Assembly: GCF_029542085.1 (NCBI RefSeq) | Contig: NZ_CP107036.1 | Location: forward strand, 4,588,001-4,652,000 | Source: Sphingobacterium sp. ML3W | Lineage (GTDB): Bacteria > Bacteroidota > Bacteroidia > Sphingobacteriales > Sphingobacteriaceae | Reading direction: 5' to 3' | Length of the DNA stretch: 64,000 nucleotides | The notes under the pieces: model-generated | The model's database searches: none | What the model was told of the DNA's origin: nothing | Seen by the model: the letters and a program-made list of their open reading frames with translations, nothing else | Part shown: positions 34,339-43,987 of the stretch, one piece after another | How the letters are laid out: each line of letters starts with the position of its first letter | How positions within the stretch are numbered: the stretch's first letter is position 1 | Translations under genes and position numbers: made by a program

Positions 34339-34346
34339 CAAAGTTA
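34339..34346 (-). promoter_or_regulatory. uvrA promoter -7 element
   Basis: On the minus strand TAACTTTG matches TAnnTTTG exactly, 18 bases upstream of ATG 34320. No LexA-like palindrome was recognised around it. Confidence 0.65.
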
Positions 34347-34430
34347 CGCAATCTTGGCTGATTATAGTCCCTATGAATTAAAAGCTCTCACGAAAAAATA
34401 CAACCGCTATCATCATGCAGTTCTATAAAT

Positions 34431-36125
34431 TTAGAGGCTGCCTTTTTTCATTTCAGTGACAGCATAATCAACGGCTCTAGCTGTTAATGCCATATAGGTC
34501 AGCGACGGATTTTGCGTTCCTGTTGAGGTCATGCAGGAACCATCGGTGACAAATACATTTTTCACCAAATGTAACTGGTTCCATTTGTTCAACAACGAGG
34601 TCTTGGGATCCAGTCCCATACGTACTCCGCCCATTTCGTGGATATCTAACCCCGGATTTTGGTTACTGTCACTAATGTTGAGATTCTTGACTCCTGCAAC
34701 ATCCAGCATCTCCTGCCCTTGTTGAAAGAAGTCATCTCTTGATTTGTAGTCGTTTTCCTCGTAACCCACGGCTGTAATCAATTGAGGAATACCATAAGGA
34801 TCTTTCTTGTCTGCACTCAATCGCACATGATTGCTTTCCTTGGGAATCGTCTCGCCCTGCATCATCATAGAGACGCCCCAGCCCTCAAGTTCGGATAAAC
34901 TGTCTTTATAATCCCCGCCTACCGGTACTCCCTCAAAAGCCCCTCCCCGCGAACGGGAAGCCCCAAAGAACGAGGCATAACCTCTTAAAAAATCTGTTTC
35001 CTGTCGATGTACATTTCTAAAATTGGGAATAATAGGTTGGGTTGGCCTACGTCCATAATAATATTTATCTTCATAACCCTCCATTGTACCCGTTATTGTA
35101 CCCAAATAATTATGAAAAGCGACATATTTCCCCAACAGTCCACTGTCATTTCCTAGGCCATTCGGAAAACGGTCGGAAGTGGAATTCAATAGAATCTGGT
35201 TTGTCGCTAATGCAGAGGCATTGACAAAAATAATTTTCGCAAAAAATTCTTGACTCGCCTTAGTTATGGTGTCAACAATACGGACACCGATCGCTTTTTG
35301 TAAACTATCATCGTAAAGTATAGATTCGACAATCGCTTGAGGGCGAATGGTCAACTTTCCTGTTTTTGCCGCCCAGGGTAAAGTGGATGCATTGGAACTA
35401 AAATATCCACCAAAAGGACACCCACGATGACATAGGCTACGTGCCTGGCACTGGCTCCGCCCTTGATCAATATGGATCTGTCTGGGCTGTGTCAAATGAG
35501 CACAGCGTCCCTGAATCACTGGACGATCTTTATACTGCTGCTGTATGCGTTGTTGTATCGCTTTCTCTACAACGTTCATCTCCCAGGCCGGAAGAAAATC
35601 ACCATCTGGCATCGCGTCAATTCCATCCTTATTACCCGATATTCCGGCGAAATGTTCGACATACGAATACCATGGTGCTATATCATCGTAACGAATTGGC
35701 CAATCCACTGCAAAGCCATCCCTTGCAGGGCCTTCAAAATCGTACTTAGACCATCGCTGGGTCTGACGGGCCCAAAGGAGAGATTTACCACCAACTTGAT
35801 CAGCCCGAATCCAGTCAAATGGTTTTTCCTGAATATAAGGCTGGGCCGCATCCGGCAGAAAAAAGTGCTTGGCGTCTTCCCGATAGACATAACATTTTGA
35901 AGCAATTGGATTTTCATCCTTGGCCTGCTGTTCCACTTGTCCACCGTGCTTGAACTGCCAAGGATCCATATACGCTGTGGGATAATCCTGGATATGTCTG
36001 GCATCTTTACCTCGATCCAAAACAAGTGTTTTCAATCCTTTCTCGCAAAGTTCCTTAGCGGCCCATCCGCCAGATATCCCCGAGCCGATCACAATAGCAT
36101 CAAAATGATTCTCCTTATTCATCAT
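34431..36125 (-). CDS. GMC-family FAD-dependent oxidoreductase
   Basis: A 564-residue flavoprotein. It opens with the FAD dinucleotide fold FDAIVIGSGISGGWAAKELCEKG and ends with the GMC C-terminal block FVTDGSCMTSTGTQNPSLTYMALTARAVDYAV. A Cys-rich stretch SQCQARSLCHRGCPFGG (about 230-245) is typical of the gluconate 2-dehydrogenase/sorbose-dehydrogenase-like branch. It should oxidise a sugar or alcohol. The small subunit often found next to this branch is not adjacent, and no Tat signal is obvious. Two consecutive ATG codons (36125, 36122) are possible starts. Confidence 0.87.
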   Translation of the reverse strand: MMNKENHFDAIVIGSGISGGWAAKELCEKGLKTLVLDRGKDARHIQDYPTAYMDPWQFKHGGQVEQQAKDENPIASKCYVYREDAKHFFLPDAAQPYIQEKPFDWIRADQVGGKSLLWARQTQRWSKYDFEGPARDGFAVDWPIRYDDIAPWYSYVEHFAGISGNKDGIDAMPDGDFLPAWEMNVVEKAIQQRIQQQYKDRPVIQGRCAHLTQPRQIHIDQGRSQCQARSLCHRGCPFGGYFSSNASTLPWAAKTGKLTIRPQAIVESILYDDSLQKAIGVRIVDTITKASQEFFAKIIFVNASALATNQILLNSTSDRFPNGLGNDSGLLGKYVAFHNYLGTITGTMEGYEDKYYYGRRPTQPIIPNFRNVHRQETDFLRGYASFFGASRSRGGAFEGVPVGGDYKDSLSELEGWGVSMMMQGETIPKESNHVRLSADKKDPYGIPQLITAVGYEENDYKSRDDFFQQGQEMLDVAGVKNLNISDSNQNPGLDIHEMGGVRMGLDPKTSLLNKWNQLHLVKNVFVTDGSCMTSTGTQNPSLTYMALTARAVDYAVTEMKKGSL

Positions 36126-36429
36126 TATATTTAGGTCGTATTTGAAGAGTTAATATACTGTAAATTAAAACTATTGCAGCAAATATTCATTACAACTCAC
36201 ATGATTTTGTTACAAAACAAACGAAGAACAAATGTATCAACCACAGCTTATCAAAGGGTGCTCTTTTACATCCGCACAGGGTTTAACAAACAATTATTTT
36301 AAATATTCAACCATTTGCAATTAATCCTTCTGAATTTTATTTAGTCTTAGAAATATAGTTTTACAAAACAGCGTAGCAATAGCAATAGCAATAGAAATTG
36401 CGTTTAAAGAATAAAATAAAAAAAAGGTT
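36126..36429. other. Intergenic region before the ecotin gene
   Basis: This 304-base gap lies between divergent genes (GMC oxidoreductase and ecotin). It contains three exact tandem AGCAAT hexamers (36375-36392), then a degenerate one, about 40 bases before the ecotin ATG. TAGTTTTA upstream (36356-36363) resembles a -7 box imperfectly. No gene is visible. Confidence 0.5.
36375..36392 (+). repeat. (AGCAAT)x3 hexanucleotide repeat
   Basis: Three exact tandem copies of AGCAAT, then AGAAAT, in the leader of the ecotin gene. Confidence 0.7.
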
Positions 36430-36936
36430 ATGAGAAAAAATGTATTTAAAGTTATGGTCATGATGCTATTCGTTTTCGTCGCATCCACAACAGTAAGTAA
36501 AGCACAAATGGTGATTGATAAAATAGATTTAAATATTTTTCCAGCAGCGGAAAAAGGATACAAAAAAATGGTTATCGAAGTTCCATATTCGGAGAATGAT
36601 AAAAATAAGAAGATCGAATTCTCTGTAAGTAAATGGATGGAGGTAGATGGTTGTAACAGTTTTAATCTAGCTGGTTCTTTTGAGAAAAAAGATCTTCAAG
36701 GCTGGGGGTATGATTACTATGTATTTAAAACTAATGGAAATGTAGCAAGCACAATGATGGCCTGCCCAGATAAAGCAAAAAGAAATCTTTTTGTGAGTGC
36801 TCAACCTGAAATAGTACGTTATAATGGTCGGATGCCTATCGTTATTTATGTCCCTGAAGGTTATGAAGCGCAATTCAAAATCTACTCAACAGATGGGGAT
36901 AGCTACCGTGCTGCTGAAGTCAGAGAAAAGAAGTAA
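36430..36936 (+). CDS. eco: Ecotin (periplasmic serine protease inhibitor)
   Basis: A 168-residue secreted protein (signal peptide to about residue 25, ...TVSKAQ). The mature part matches ecotin closely: FPAAEKGYKKMVIEVP, then LQGWGYDYYVF, then the primary reactive loop VASTMMACPDK, and RYNGRMPIVIYVPEG. Cys75 and Cys112 are 37 residues apart, as are the disulfide cysteines 50 and 87 of the E. coli protein, and Met109 aligns with its P1 residue Met84. It should inhibit trypsin-like and elastase-like serine proteases as a dimer. The gene stands alone with its own terminator. Confidence 0.94.
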   Translation: MRKNVFKVMVMMLFVFVASTTVSKAQMVIDKIDLNIFPAAEKGYKKMVIEVPYSENDKNKKIEFSVSKWMEVDGCNSFNLAGSFEKKDLQGWGYDYYVFKTNGNVASTMMACPDKAKRNLFVSAQPEIVRYNGRMPIVIYVPEGYEAQFKIYSTDGDSYRAAEVREKK

Positions 36937-36987
36937 TCATACAGTTTAGTTACTTAAAATAATAGCAAACAAGCGCTGCTTGTAGCA

Positions 36988-37024
36988 GAAAGTCTCCAAT
37001 AAAAATTGGAGACTTTCTTTTTTA
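36988..37024 (+). terminator. Terminator of the ecotin gene
   Basis: GAAAGTCTCCAAT (36988-37000), loop AAAA, ATTGGAGACTTTC (37005-37017), then a run of T. Confidence 0.93.
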
Positions 37025-37220
37025 TATACTGTTAAAAAAACGATCAACATTATTGCCTCCCTCGTGGCATTTTGCTCCAAAATTGGCAACGGGGCTTTCA
37101 AGATTATGATTTACACGACATTATAACAAAAGAACTTAATACTATAAACTTAACACCCGGTTAGTTTAGTATTAATATACAAAGTTTAATATTGCTTACG
37201 TTTTCAGACATAAGTATAAA

Positions 37221-40200
37221 ATGATCATGTTTAATCAACCTTCATTACATCTACCAAAAATTGCAGTACTCACGTGTATTTTAACGACGTTATCTGCAAA
37301 GGGTTTTGCCCAATCCCAAACATTTCAGGGAAAGCTGATTGATTCAGTGAGTCAGGATGCAATTCATGGCGCAACCATTCGAAATTCTCATCTGAGTAAA
37401 TTAGTTTCATCAGACCAGGCAGGAAATTTTTCCATTCAGGCGCAAATCGGAGACACCTTACGCATAGGTTTTATGGGTTATCTTCCTAAAAGCTTTATTA
37501 TCTCAAACCAGGGGCCTCTACAGATTTCGTTATCTCCCAATCAACAATCGCTCAATGAAGTTGTGGTAACTGCCCTGGGTATAAAAAAAGAAAAGCAGGC
37601 CATCGGTTATTCCGTACAGGAGATCAAAGGAAAAGATCTGGTAAAAGCCCGCGAACCAAACGCAATCGCTAGCCTTGCTGGCCGGGTATCGGGTCTGACA
37701 ATTACGCCGAGCACAAATCTATTTGGAGACCCTGGTATCACATTACGCGGAAGAAGCAATATTCTTATTGTGGTGGATGGAATGCCGATCAATACCGACT
37801 CCTGGAACCTTAGTCCGGACGACATTGAATCCTATTCGGTATTGAAAGGAGCGAATGCAGCAGCCTTATACGGAAATCGCGGACAGAATGGTGCCATTGT
37901 CATTACGACCAAACGAGCAAAGACAGAGGATAAAGGCTTTCAAGTAGAGTTCAACTCGAGTACACAACTGCAGACAGGATACAATGCGATTCCCAAGATC
38001 CAAACCGAATATGGTCCCGGTTCAAATTTTCAATATGCTTTCAAAGATGGACGTGGTGGCGGAATAAACGACAATGACTATAATATTTGGGGACCTCGAT
38101 TTGAAGGCCAGCTTATCCCACAGTACAATAGCCCCATCGATCCTAAAACAGGCGCATTGGTTCCGCTTCCCTGGGAAGCTCGTGGGAAGGATAACTTGAA
38201 GAAATTCCTTCAAAATGGACTGTTAAGCACCAACAATATTGCTATTTCAAGTAAAACAGAGCGTGGGGACATTCGCCTTTCGGCTTCTCAGCTATTTCAA
38301 CGTGGCACAACACCGAATACAAAACTCGGGGGCACGAATATCAATTTAACAGGGGGGATCAATGCCGGAAGCAAATTGAGGATTGACGCAAGCATCAATT
38401 ACAATAAGCAGTATTCGCCAAACTATCCCAATATCGCTTATGGACCAAACAGCCCCATTTATATTCTAACACTATGGGGTGGTGCGGATTATGACATCAA
38501 CGATCTGAGGAACTATTGGCAACCGGGTAAAGAAAATGTACAACAGTACAATCGCGAATACACGATATATGACAACCCTTGGATGACAGCTTATGAAAAC
38601 CTACGCACTTATGATAAAGATGATATTTACGGCTATGTATCTGCCAATTACAAATGGAACAGCCATCTCTCTTTAAACGCACGTACCAGCGCAAGCACTT
38701 GGAACAGGAACCGAACCATCAAAATTCCAATCTCGGCCAATTTATACAATTACAATATTGGCGGGAGTCGTGTCGGTGGTTACCAAGAAACGTATGATAC
38801 CTTCTGGGAAAATAACACCGAAGTTTCATTAAAATATCAAAACCGCATTTCAGAAGACATTGGCTTTACAGGTTCGGTATTCGGGAACTTACGAACAGTA
38901 AGTGCAAAATCATTGTTTGCCCGTACGGATCGAGGTTTGACTGTCCCTGGAGTCTACGATTTAAGTAATTCGGTCATGCCGACCGTATCGACCAATGACC
39001 GTGCACTACGCCAAGTCGGAAGCGCCTATGGTTTTGTGGATCTTGACTACAAAAATATGCTGTTCTTGAATCTGACTGGTCGATTTGATAAATCGTCAAC
39101 CATGCCCCTAAAAAATAACACCTATTTCTATCCATCTGCTTCCTTAAGTGCTGTCATATCGCAGATGGTATCTTTACCTAAAATGATCTCATCACTGAAA
39201 GTGCGTGGTGCCTACGCAAATGTTGCCAGCGATTTTGTCAATGAAACAGCACAATATGATATTTACAAACTTCTACCGGCCTATACCAATTATGGTCGCT
39301 GGGCGAATTCCATGACTGGTGTCACCTATACAGATGTATTACCGAATCCAGATCTCGTAGCGGAGCGTGTAAAGACTGCGGAGATCGGCTTGGAAACCCG
39401 CCTCTTTAACAACCGTCTCGGCGTAGATTTAGCGGTATTCCGAAACCTGGAAGGCCCCCGCATCATCGAGCTAGCCACATCGGTCACTTCGGGTGTAAAA
39501 GCAAGACAAACCAACGGGTTGACTTTGCTACGAAAAGGGATTGAATTGAGCATCGACGCAACAGCAATCCAACGAGAACGCTTTAGCTGGAATATATTGG
39601 TCAATGCATCGACCAATCATGCCTGGTTGCATGATATCGATGGCCATCAGACCCGATCAGGGGATGTACGCATCGGAGAACGCTGGGATAGCTTCTATGT
39701 AAATGATTTTCAACGCGATGAAAAAGGGAATTTAATCGTAGGAACCAATGGTCTGCCGGCCTACAATCCTTACGTCAGCAAGATTGGATACAGCGATAAT
39801 AAGTTCACAGCAAGTATCAGCAACAGTTTCCGCTACCGTGATTTCAACTTTAGCTTTCTAGTCGACGGTCGCTTTGGAGGGTTGATCAAAAATGTGCAGG
39901 ATGCCAAACAATGGGGTTCAGGAACGCATCCCGAATCGGCCAGCGCCTATCGCTTAAAAGACTGGGAAAACAGAGACAGCAAAGACTACAAGGGTTCGGT
40001 CATGACTGAGGGACTAAAAATTATCAAAGGCCAATTGAGCACGGACCAAGATGGTAAAATAATTTCTGATACACGGGAGTTTGCACCAAACGACATCCCC
40101 GTTCTATGGCAAAACTGGGCTACCAATTATTACCAATCTGGACCGATCAGTGCAAAAGACAGGACATTTGTAAAATTACGGGAAATTGTCTTCAGCTACA

Positions 40201-40394
40201 ATCTTCCAGCTAGTGTACTGAAAAACTCCAGGTTTTTACGTAGTGCAAGCGTATCCCTAGTCGGCCGAAATCTATTATACTTTACCAGAAAAGGCACAAA
40301 AAATATGGATCTGGATCAATTTACCGCCGCCAGTTCGGATTACCAGACTCCATCGGTAAAAAGCTTTGGTCTAAATATTAATGCAACTTTTTAA
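37221..40394 (+). CDS. SusC/RagA-family TonB-linked outer-membrane protein
   Basis: A 1057-residue outer-membrane transporter: signal peptide (to AKGFAQ, about 30), a carboxypeptidase-regulatory-like domain (FQGKLIDSVSQDAIHGATIRN), the SusC signature LNEVVVTALGIKKEKQAIGYSVQ, a plug with DDIESYSVLKGANAAALYGNRG, and a long barrel ending SVKSFGLNINATF. It has no N-terminal STN domain, and no sigma/anti-sigma genes adjoin it, so it is not of the FecA signalling type. It pairs with the SusD-like lipoprotein gene 30 bases downstream to import a glycan, peptide or other nutrient. The substrate is not evident: no hydrolase is adjacent. Confidence 0.93.
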   Translation: MIMFNQPSLHLPKIAVLTCILTTLSAKGFAQSQTFQGKLIDSVSQDAIHGATIRNSHLSKLVSSDQAGNFSIQAQIGDTLRIGFMGYLPKSFIISNQGPLQISLSPNQQSLNEVVVTALGIKKEKQAIGYSVQEIKGKDLVKAREPNAIASLAGRVSGLTITPSTNLFGDPGITLRGRSNILIVVDGMPINTDSWNLSPDDIESYSVLKGANAAALYGNRGQNGAIVITTKRAKTEDKGFQVEFNSSTQLQTGYNAIPKIQTEYGPGSNFQYAFKDGRGGGINDNDYNIWGPRFEGQLIPQYNSPIDPKTGALVPLPWEARGKDNLKKFLQNGLLSTNNIAISSKTERGDIRLSASQLFQRGTTPNTKLGGTNINLTGGINAGSKLRIDASINYNKQYSPNYPNIAYGPNSPIYILTLWGGADYDINDLRNYWQPGKENVQQYNREYTIYDNPWMTAYENLRTYDKDDIYGYVSANYKWNSHLSLNARTSASTWNRNRTIKIPISANLYNYNIGGSRVGGYQETYDTFWENNTEVSLKYQNRISEDIGFTGSVFGNLRTVSAKSLFARTDRGLTVPGVYDLSNSVMPTVSTNDRALRQVGSAYGFVDLDYKNMLFLNLTGRFDKSSTMPLKNNTYFYPSASLSAVISQMVSLPKMISSLKVRGAYANVASDFVNETAQYDIYKLLPAYTNYGRWANSMTGVTYTDVLPNPDLVAERVKTAEIGLETRLFNNRLGVDLAVFRNLEGPRIIELATSVTSGVKARQTNGLTLLRKGIELSIDATAIQRERFSWNILVNASTNHAWLHDIDGHQTRSGDVRIGERWDSFYVNDFQRDEKGNLIVGTNGLPAYNPYVSKIGYSDNKFTASISNSFRYRDFNFSFLVDGRFGGLIKNVQDAKQWGSGTHPESASAYRLKDWENRDSKDYKGSVMTEGLKIIKGQLSTDQDGKIISDTREFAPNDIPVLWQNWATNYYQSGPISAKDRTFVKLREIVFSYNLPASVLKNSRFLRSASVSLVGRNLLYFTRKGTKNMDLDQFTAASSDYQTPSVKSFGLNINATF

Positions 40395-40424
40395 AGATTT
40401 TAACACATCAAGATATTTTCAACC

Positions 40425-41912
40425 ATGAAATACTTTAAATCAGTCTTACTTTTATTGCTCTTTGGCAGCACGTTGAGCTCCTGTAAAAAAATCGAAGACC
40501 TACAAAAGGATCCCGCGGCCGTGTATGATCCCGCCCCCAAACTGCTCTTTACAGGTATATTAATGCGATCTCATGATGCTCCATGGAACGAAGACCATCG
40601 TTACAATCAGTACATGACCCAAAATGAGGCCTATTATACTGGACAGCCATACAGTTGGACCACAGGTTCCTTCGAGACACCTTATGGCATACTACGGGAT
40701 GTATACCGGATGGAAATCGAAGCGGCTAAAACACCCGAATTGGGTGCTGTGTACCTCACGCTAGCCAAATTCTTCAAAGCCTATTTTTTTGTCCGCACAA
40801 CCGAAATGTTTGGCGATATTCCAATGGCAGATGCGCTAAAGGGAGAGGCCAACAACAACTTTGCCCCTCGGTACAATACCCAGCTGGAAGTGTATCAGCA
40901 AGTGCTCTCCTGGCTAGAGGAGGCCAATACTGAACTCGCTGGTTTTAAAGAAAAAGGCACTATACTTGACGGTGATTTCTTCTACAACGGAAAGACGGAA
41001 CAATGGCAGAAGTTGGTCAACTCCCTCAAGCTGCGTATACTGCTAAGCCTGAGCAAACGCGCCGATGATAGTCCTGCGCTACGCATTAAAGAGCGATTTG
41101 CGGAACTCCTTGCCAATCCTTCAAAATTCCCGTTGATTCTTGATAATAGGGACAATTTCCAGTTGCAATATAACTCCATCAATACCTATCCGCTCTGGCC
41201 GACTGATGGTGTGATTATCAAAAAAGATGTGCGGAATACCTTGGGAGCAACTTACTTGGATATCCTAAAAACAACCCGAGATCCACGATTGCTGGTTCAA
41301 GCGCTCCCGGCCTCCGCTTTACCTTTTGACCCAACGAAACCTTTCGAGGCTTATCAGGGCGGCAAAACAGGGGATCTACAAAGCAGCCTCCTGAAACAAG
41401 CGACAGAAGGCCAACTTTCTATGATCAATTTTGACTATTGGCTCGCTTCACCTTCGGGTTTACCATCCATTCAGCTTGGAGCGTCTGAGGTGCAATTTGC
41501 GCTTGCTGAGGGAATCAATCGTGGTTGGAGCAATACTGATGCAAAGTCCAGATTTGAAGCCGGCATAACCCTGTCTATGCAGTTCTATGGGATTTCCCCG
41601 GAGAAGATTGCCGCCTTTCTAAAAGGTTATGCTTACAAAGGGAATAATCCCGAAGGCTTGAAACAGATACTCACACAAAAATATGTTGCCTTCTTTGAAA
41701 ATTCAGGCAAACAGGCTTTCTTTGAGCAACGTCGTACAGGTATACCAGAGTTCAATGTTGGTCCGGCAAATGCCAACAACAACCAGATCCCTAAACGATG
41801 GGCTTATCCGAAAAACGAATATAGCACCAACGAAAGCAATTTAAAAGAAGCTTTGCAACGGCAGTTTAACGGATCAGATACACAAAATGATCTGATCTGG
41901 TCTATCAAATAA
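40425..41912 (+). CDS. SusD/RagB-family nutrient-binding lipoprotein (SusD-like_2 type)
   Basis: A 495-residue surface lipoprotein with lipobox GSTLSSC and KK after the Cys. The N-terminal KKIEDLQKDPAAVYDPAPKLLFTGILM and the helical TPR-like body (LGAVYLTLAKFFKAYFFVRTTEMFGDIPMADAL) match the SusD-like_2 group more than classical SusD. The C-terminus contains KQAFFEQRRTGIPEF and IPKRWAYPKNEY. It forms the lid of the SusC transporter encoded 30 bases upstream. No downstream enzyme gene belongs to the locus; a strong bidirectional terminator follows. Confidence 0.92.
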   Translation: MKYFKSVLLLLLFGSTLSSCKKIEDLQKDPAAVYDPAPKLLFTGILMRSHDAPWNEDHRYNQYMTQNEAYYTGQPYSWTTGSFETPYGILRDVYRMEIEAAKTPELGAVYLTLAKFFKAYFFVRTTEMFGDIPMADALKGEANNNFAPRYNTQLEVYQQVLSWLEEANTELAGFKEKGTILDGDFFYNGKTEQWQKLVNSLKLRILLSLSKRADDSPALRIKERFAELLANPSKFPLILDNRDNFQLQYNSINTYPLWPTDGVIIKKDVRNTLGATYLDILKTTRDPRLLVQALPASALPFDPTKPFEAYQGGKTGDLQSSLLKQATEGQLSMINFDYWLASPSGLPSIQLGASEVQFALAEGINRGWSNTDAKSRFEAGITLSMQFYGISPEKIAAFLKGYAYKGNNPEGLKQILTQKYVAFFENSGKQAFFEQRRTGIPEFNVGPANANNNQIPKRWAYPKNEYSTNESNLKEALQRQFNGSDTQNDLIWSIK

Positions 41913-42047
41913 ACAAAATCAATACGATCGATTGTCCCATTCAATTTATTCAGCTTCTTCCCTCCTAGCCTTTTCCAGCTTAGAAGCCTTTACAAAGAAG
42001 AAATTAAGAAAGGGGGAGGACCGGAAAAAGTGGTATAAGCTGATATA

Positions 42048-42085
42048 AAAAAAGCCCTCGAAATAGTATTTCGAGGGCTTTTTTT
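42048..42085. terminator. Bidirectional terminator between susD-like and bipA genes
   Basis: The arms around AAAGCCCTCGAAAT and ATTTCGAGGGCTTT pair almost perfectly, flanked by A-run and T-run. It serves the convergent SusD-like (plus) and bipA (minus) genes. Confidence 0.93.
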
Positions 42086-42103
42086 ATAATCTTTAGTTAC
42101 CTA

Positions 42104-43909
42104 CTATTGAAATTTTTTCGCGTTTACTTTACGCTCATTTTCTGTCAAGTAGATTTTACGCAAACGGATAGATTGTGGTGTAACCTCGATGTATTCGTCT
42201 GCTTGGATATATTCCATAGATTCTTCTAGAGAGAATTTAATTGCTGGTGCGATACGTGTGTTATCATCTGTACCAGATGCACGCATATTTGTCAATTGTT
42301 TACCTTTAACAATATTGATCGTTAAGTCATTGTCACGGATGTGCTCTCCTAAGATTTGTCCTTCATAAATATCCACACCTGGATCAACGAAGAACTTACC
42401 TCTATCTTGTAGCTTATCAATAGAATAAGCAGTTGTTGTACCTTTATCCAAAGAGATCAATACACCATGCAAACGTCCAGGGATTGTTCCTCTCCAAGGC
42501 TCGTATCCTTTCAAACGGTGCGCCATAACAGCCTCTCCAGCTGTAGCAGTCAATACGTTGTTACGAAGACCAATGATACCACGAGAAGGAATTTCGAACT
42601 CAAGATGTTGCATTTCACCTTTCGTTTCCATCACTAAAAGCTCACCTTTACGTTGTGTTACCAACTCGATCACTTTACCCGAAACTTCTGCAGGAACGTC
42701 AACAACCAACACCTCGATAGGCTCACATTTCTTGCCGTCGATCTCTTTCAAGATTACTTGCGGTTGACCTACTTGCAATTCGTAACCTTCGCGACGCATT
42801 GTTTCGATCAATACAGATAAGTGAAGGATACCACGTCCATATACCAACCAAGCGTCTGGAGATTCAGTAGGAACGACACGTAATGCCAAGTTCTTCTCTA
42901 ATTCTTTTTGTAGACGATCGTGAATATGTCTAGAAGTAACCAATTTACCTTCTTTACCAAAGAATGGTGAGTTATTGATCGTGAACAACATATTCATTGT
43001 TGGCTCATCAATGCTAATAACTTCCAATTGCTCCGGGTTGTCAAAATCAGCGATTGTATCACCGATATCGAAACCTTCGATACCAACAACAGCACAAATA
43101 TCACCACATTTAACTTCCTGTACACGACGACGACCTAAACCTTCAAATGTATGCAATTCTTTTACACGTGATTTTACGATCTTACCATCACGTTTTACCA
43201 ACGAGATTGGTTGACCTTCTTTAATTATACCACGAGCGACACGACCGATAGCAATACGTCCTACGAACGTAGAGTAATCCAACGACGTGATCTGCATTTG
43301 CAATGTACCTTCAACAAATGGCGAAGGTGGGAAGTGACTAATGATTGCATCTAATAATTCAGATACATCTTCTTTCTTTTCTTTCCAATCTGTTGACATC
43401 CAACCATGTTTGGAAGAACCATATAATACGGGAAATGCCAATTGTTCCTCTGTAGCATCAAGGCTAAAGAATAAATCAAATACATTTTCGTATACTTCTT
43501 CTGGGCGACAGTTTTCTTTGTCCACTTTATTCACAACAACCAAAGGTTTCAAACCTAAGGATAATGCTTTTTGTGTAACGAAACGTGTTTGCGGCATTGG
43601 ACCTTCGAAAGCATCCACAAGCAATACAACACCATCAGCCATTTTCAATACACGCTCAACCTCACCACCGAAATCGGCGTGACCAGGTGTATCAATAACG
43701 TTAATTTTTACTCCTTTATATTCAACAGAAACGTTTTTAGCGACAATAGTAATACCGCGTTCACGTTCTAAATCGTTATTATCCAGAATTAAATCACCTG
43801 TACCATCATTGTCTCTAAAAAGATTTGTGAAGTGTAAGATTTTGTCTACCAACGTAGTTTTACCGTGATCGACGTGAGCGATAATCGCTATGTTTCTAAT
43901 ATTTTGCAT
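42104..43909 (-). CDS. typA: Ribosome-associated GTPase BipA/TypA
   Basis: A 601-residue translational GTPase, full length. G1 is AHVDHGKTT (11-19), switch I holds RERGITI, G3 is DTPGHADF, and G4 is VVNKVDKE. The EF-G-like domains III and V follow, with the BipA-specific C-terminal domain (LHGVLISLDKGTTTAYSIDKLQDRG ends in KVNAKKFQ). BipA binds 70S ribosomes and supports 50S assembly and growth under stress or cold. On its strand TATCTTTG (43950-43943) is an exact -7 match 33 bases upstream, so it has its own promoter. Confidence 0.97.
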   Translation of the reverse strand: MQNIRNIAIIAHVDHGKTTLVDKILHFTNLFRDNDGTGDLILDNNDLERERGITIVAKNVSVEYKGVKINVIDTPGHADFGGEVERVLKMADGVVLLVDAFEGPMPQTRFVTQKALSLGLKPLVVVNKVDKENCRPEEVYENVFDLFFSLDATEEQLAFPVLYGSSKHGWMSTDWKEKKEDVSELLDAIISHFPPSPFVEGTLQMQITSLDYSTFVGRIAIGRVARGIIKEGQPISLVKRDGKIVKSRVKELHTFEGLGRRRVQEVKCGDICAVVGIEGFDIGDTIADFDNPEQLEVISIDEPTMNMLFTINNSPFFGKEGKLVTSRHIHDRLQKELEKNLALRVVPTESPDAWLVYGRGILHLSVLIETMRREGYELQVGQPQVILKEIDGKKCEPIEVLVVDVPAEVSGKVIELVTQRKGELLVMETKGEMQHLEFEIPSRGIIGLRNNVLTATAGEAVMAHRLKGYEPWRGTIPGRLHGVLISLDKGTTTAYSIDKLQDRGKFFVDPGVDIYEGQILGEHIRDNDLTINIVKGKQLTNMRASGTDDNTRIAPAIKFSLEESMEYIQADEYIEVTPQSIRLRKIYLTENERKVNAKKFQ

Positions 43910-43942
43910 CTAGCAAGTAAATTTGTTTTTAAATTCAGGGTG

Positions 43943-43950
43943 CAAAGATA
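43943..43950 (-). promoter_or_regulatory. bipA promoter -7 element
   Basis: On the minus strand TATCTTTG matches TAnnTTTG exactly, 33 bases before ATG 43909. A clear -33 TTTG is not visible. Confidence 0.6.
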
Positions 43951-43987
43951 AACATTTTGCACCATAAATTTTATAACTATGTGTATT

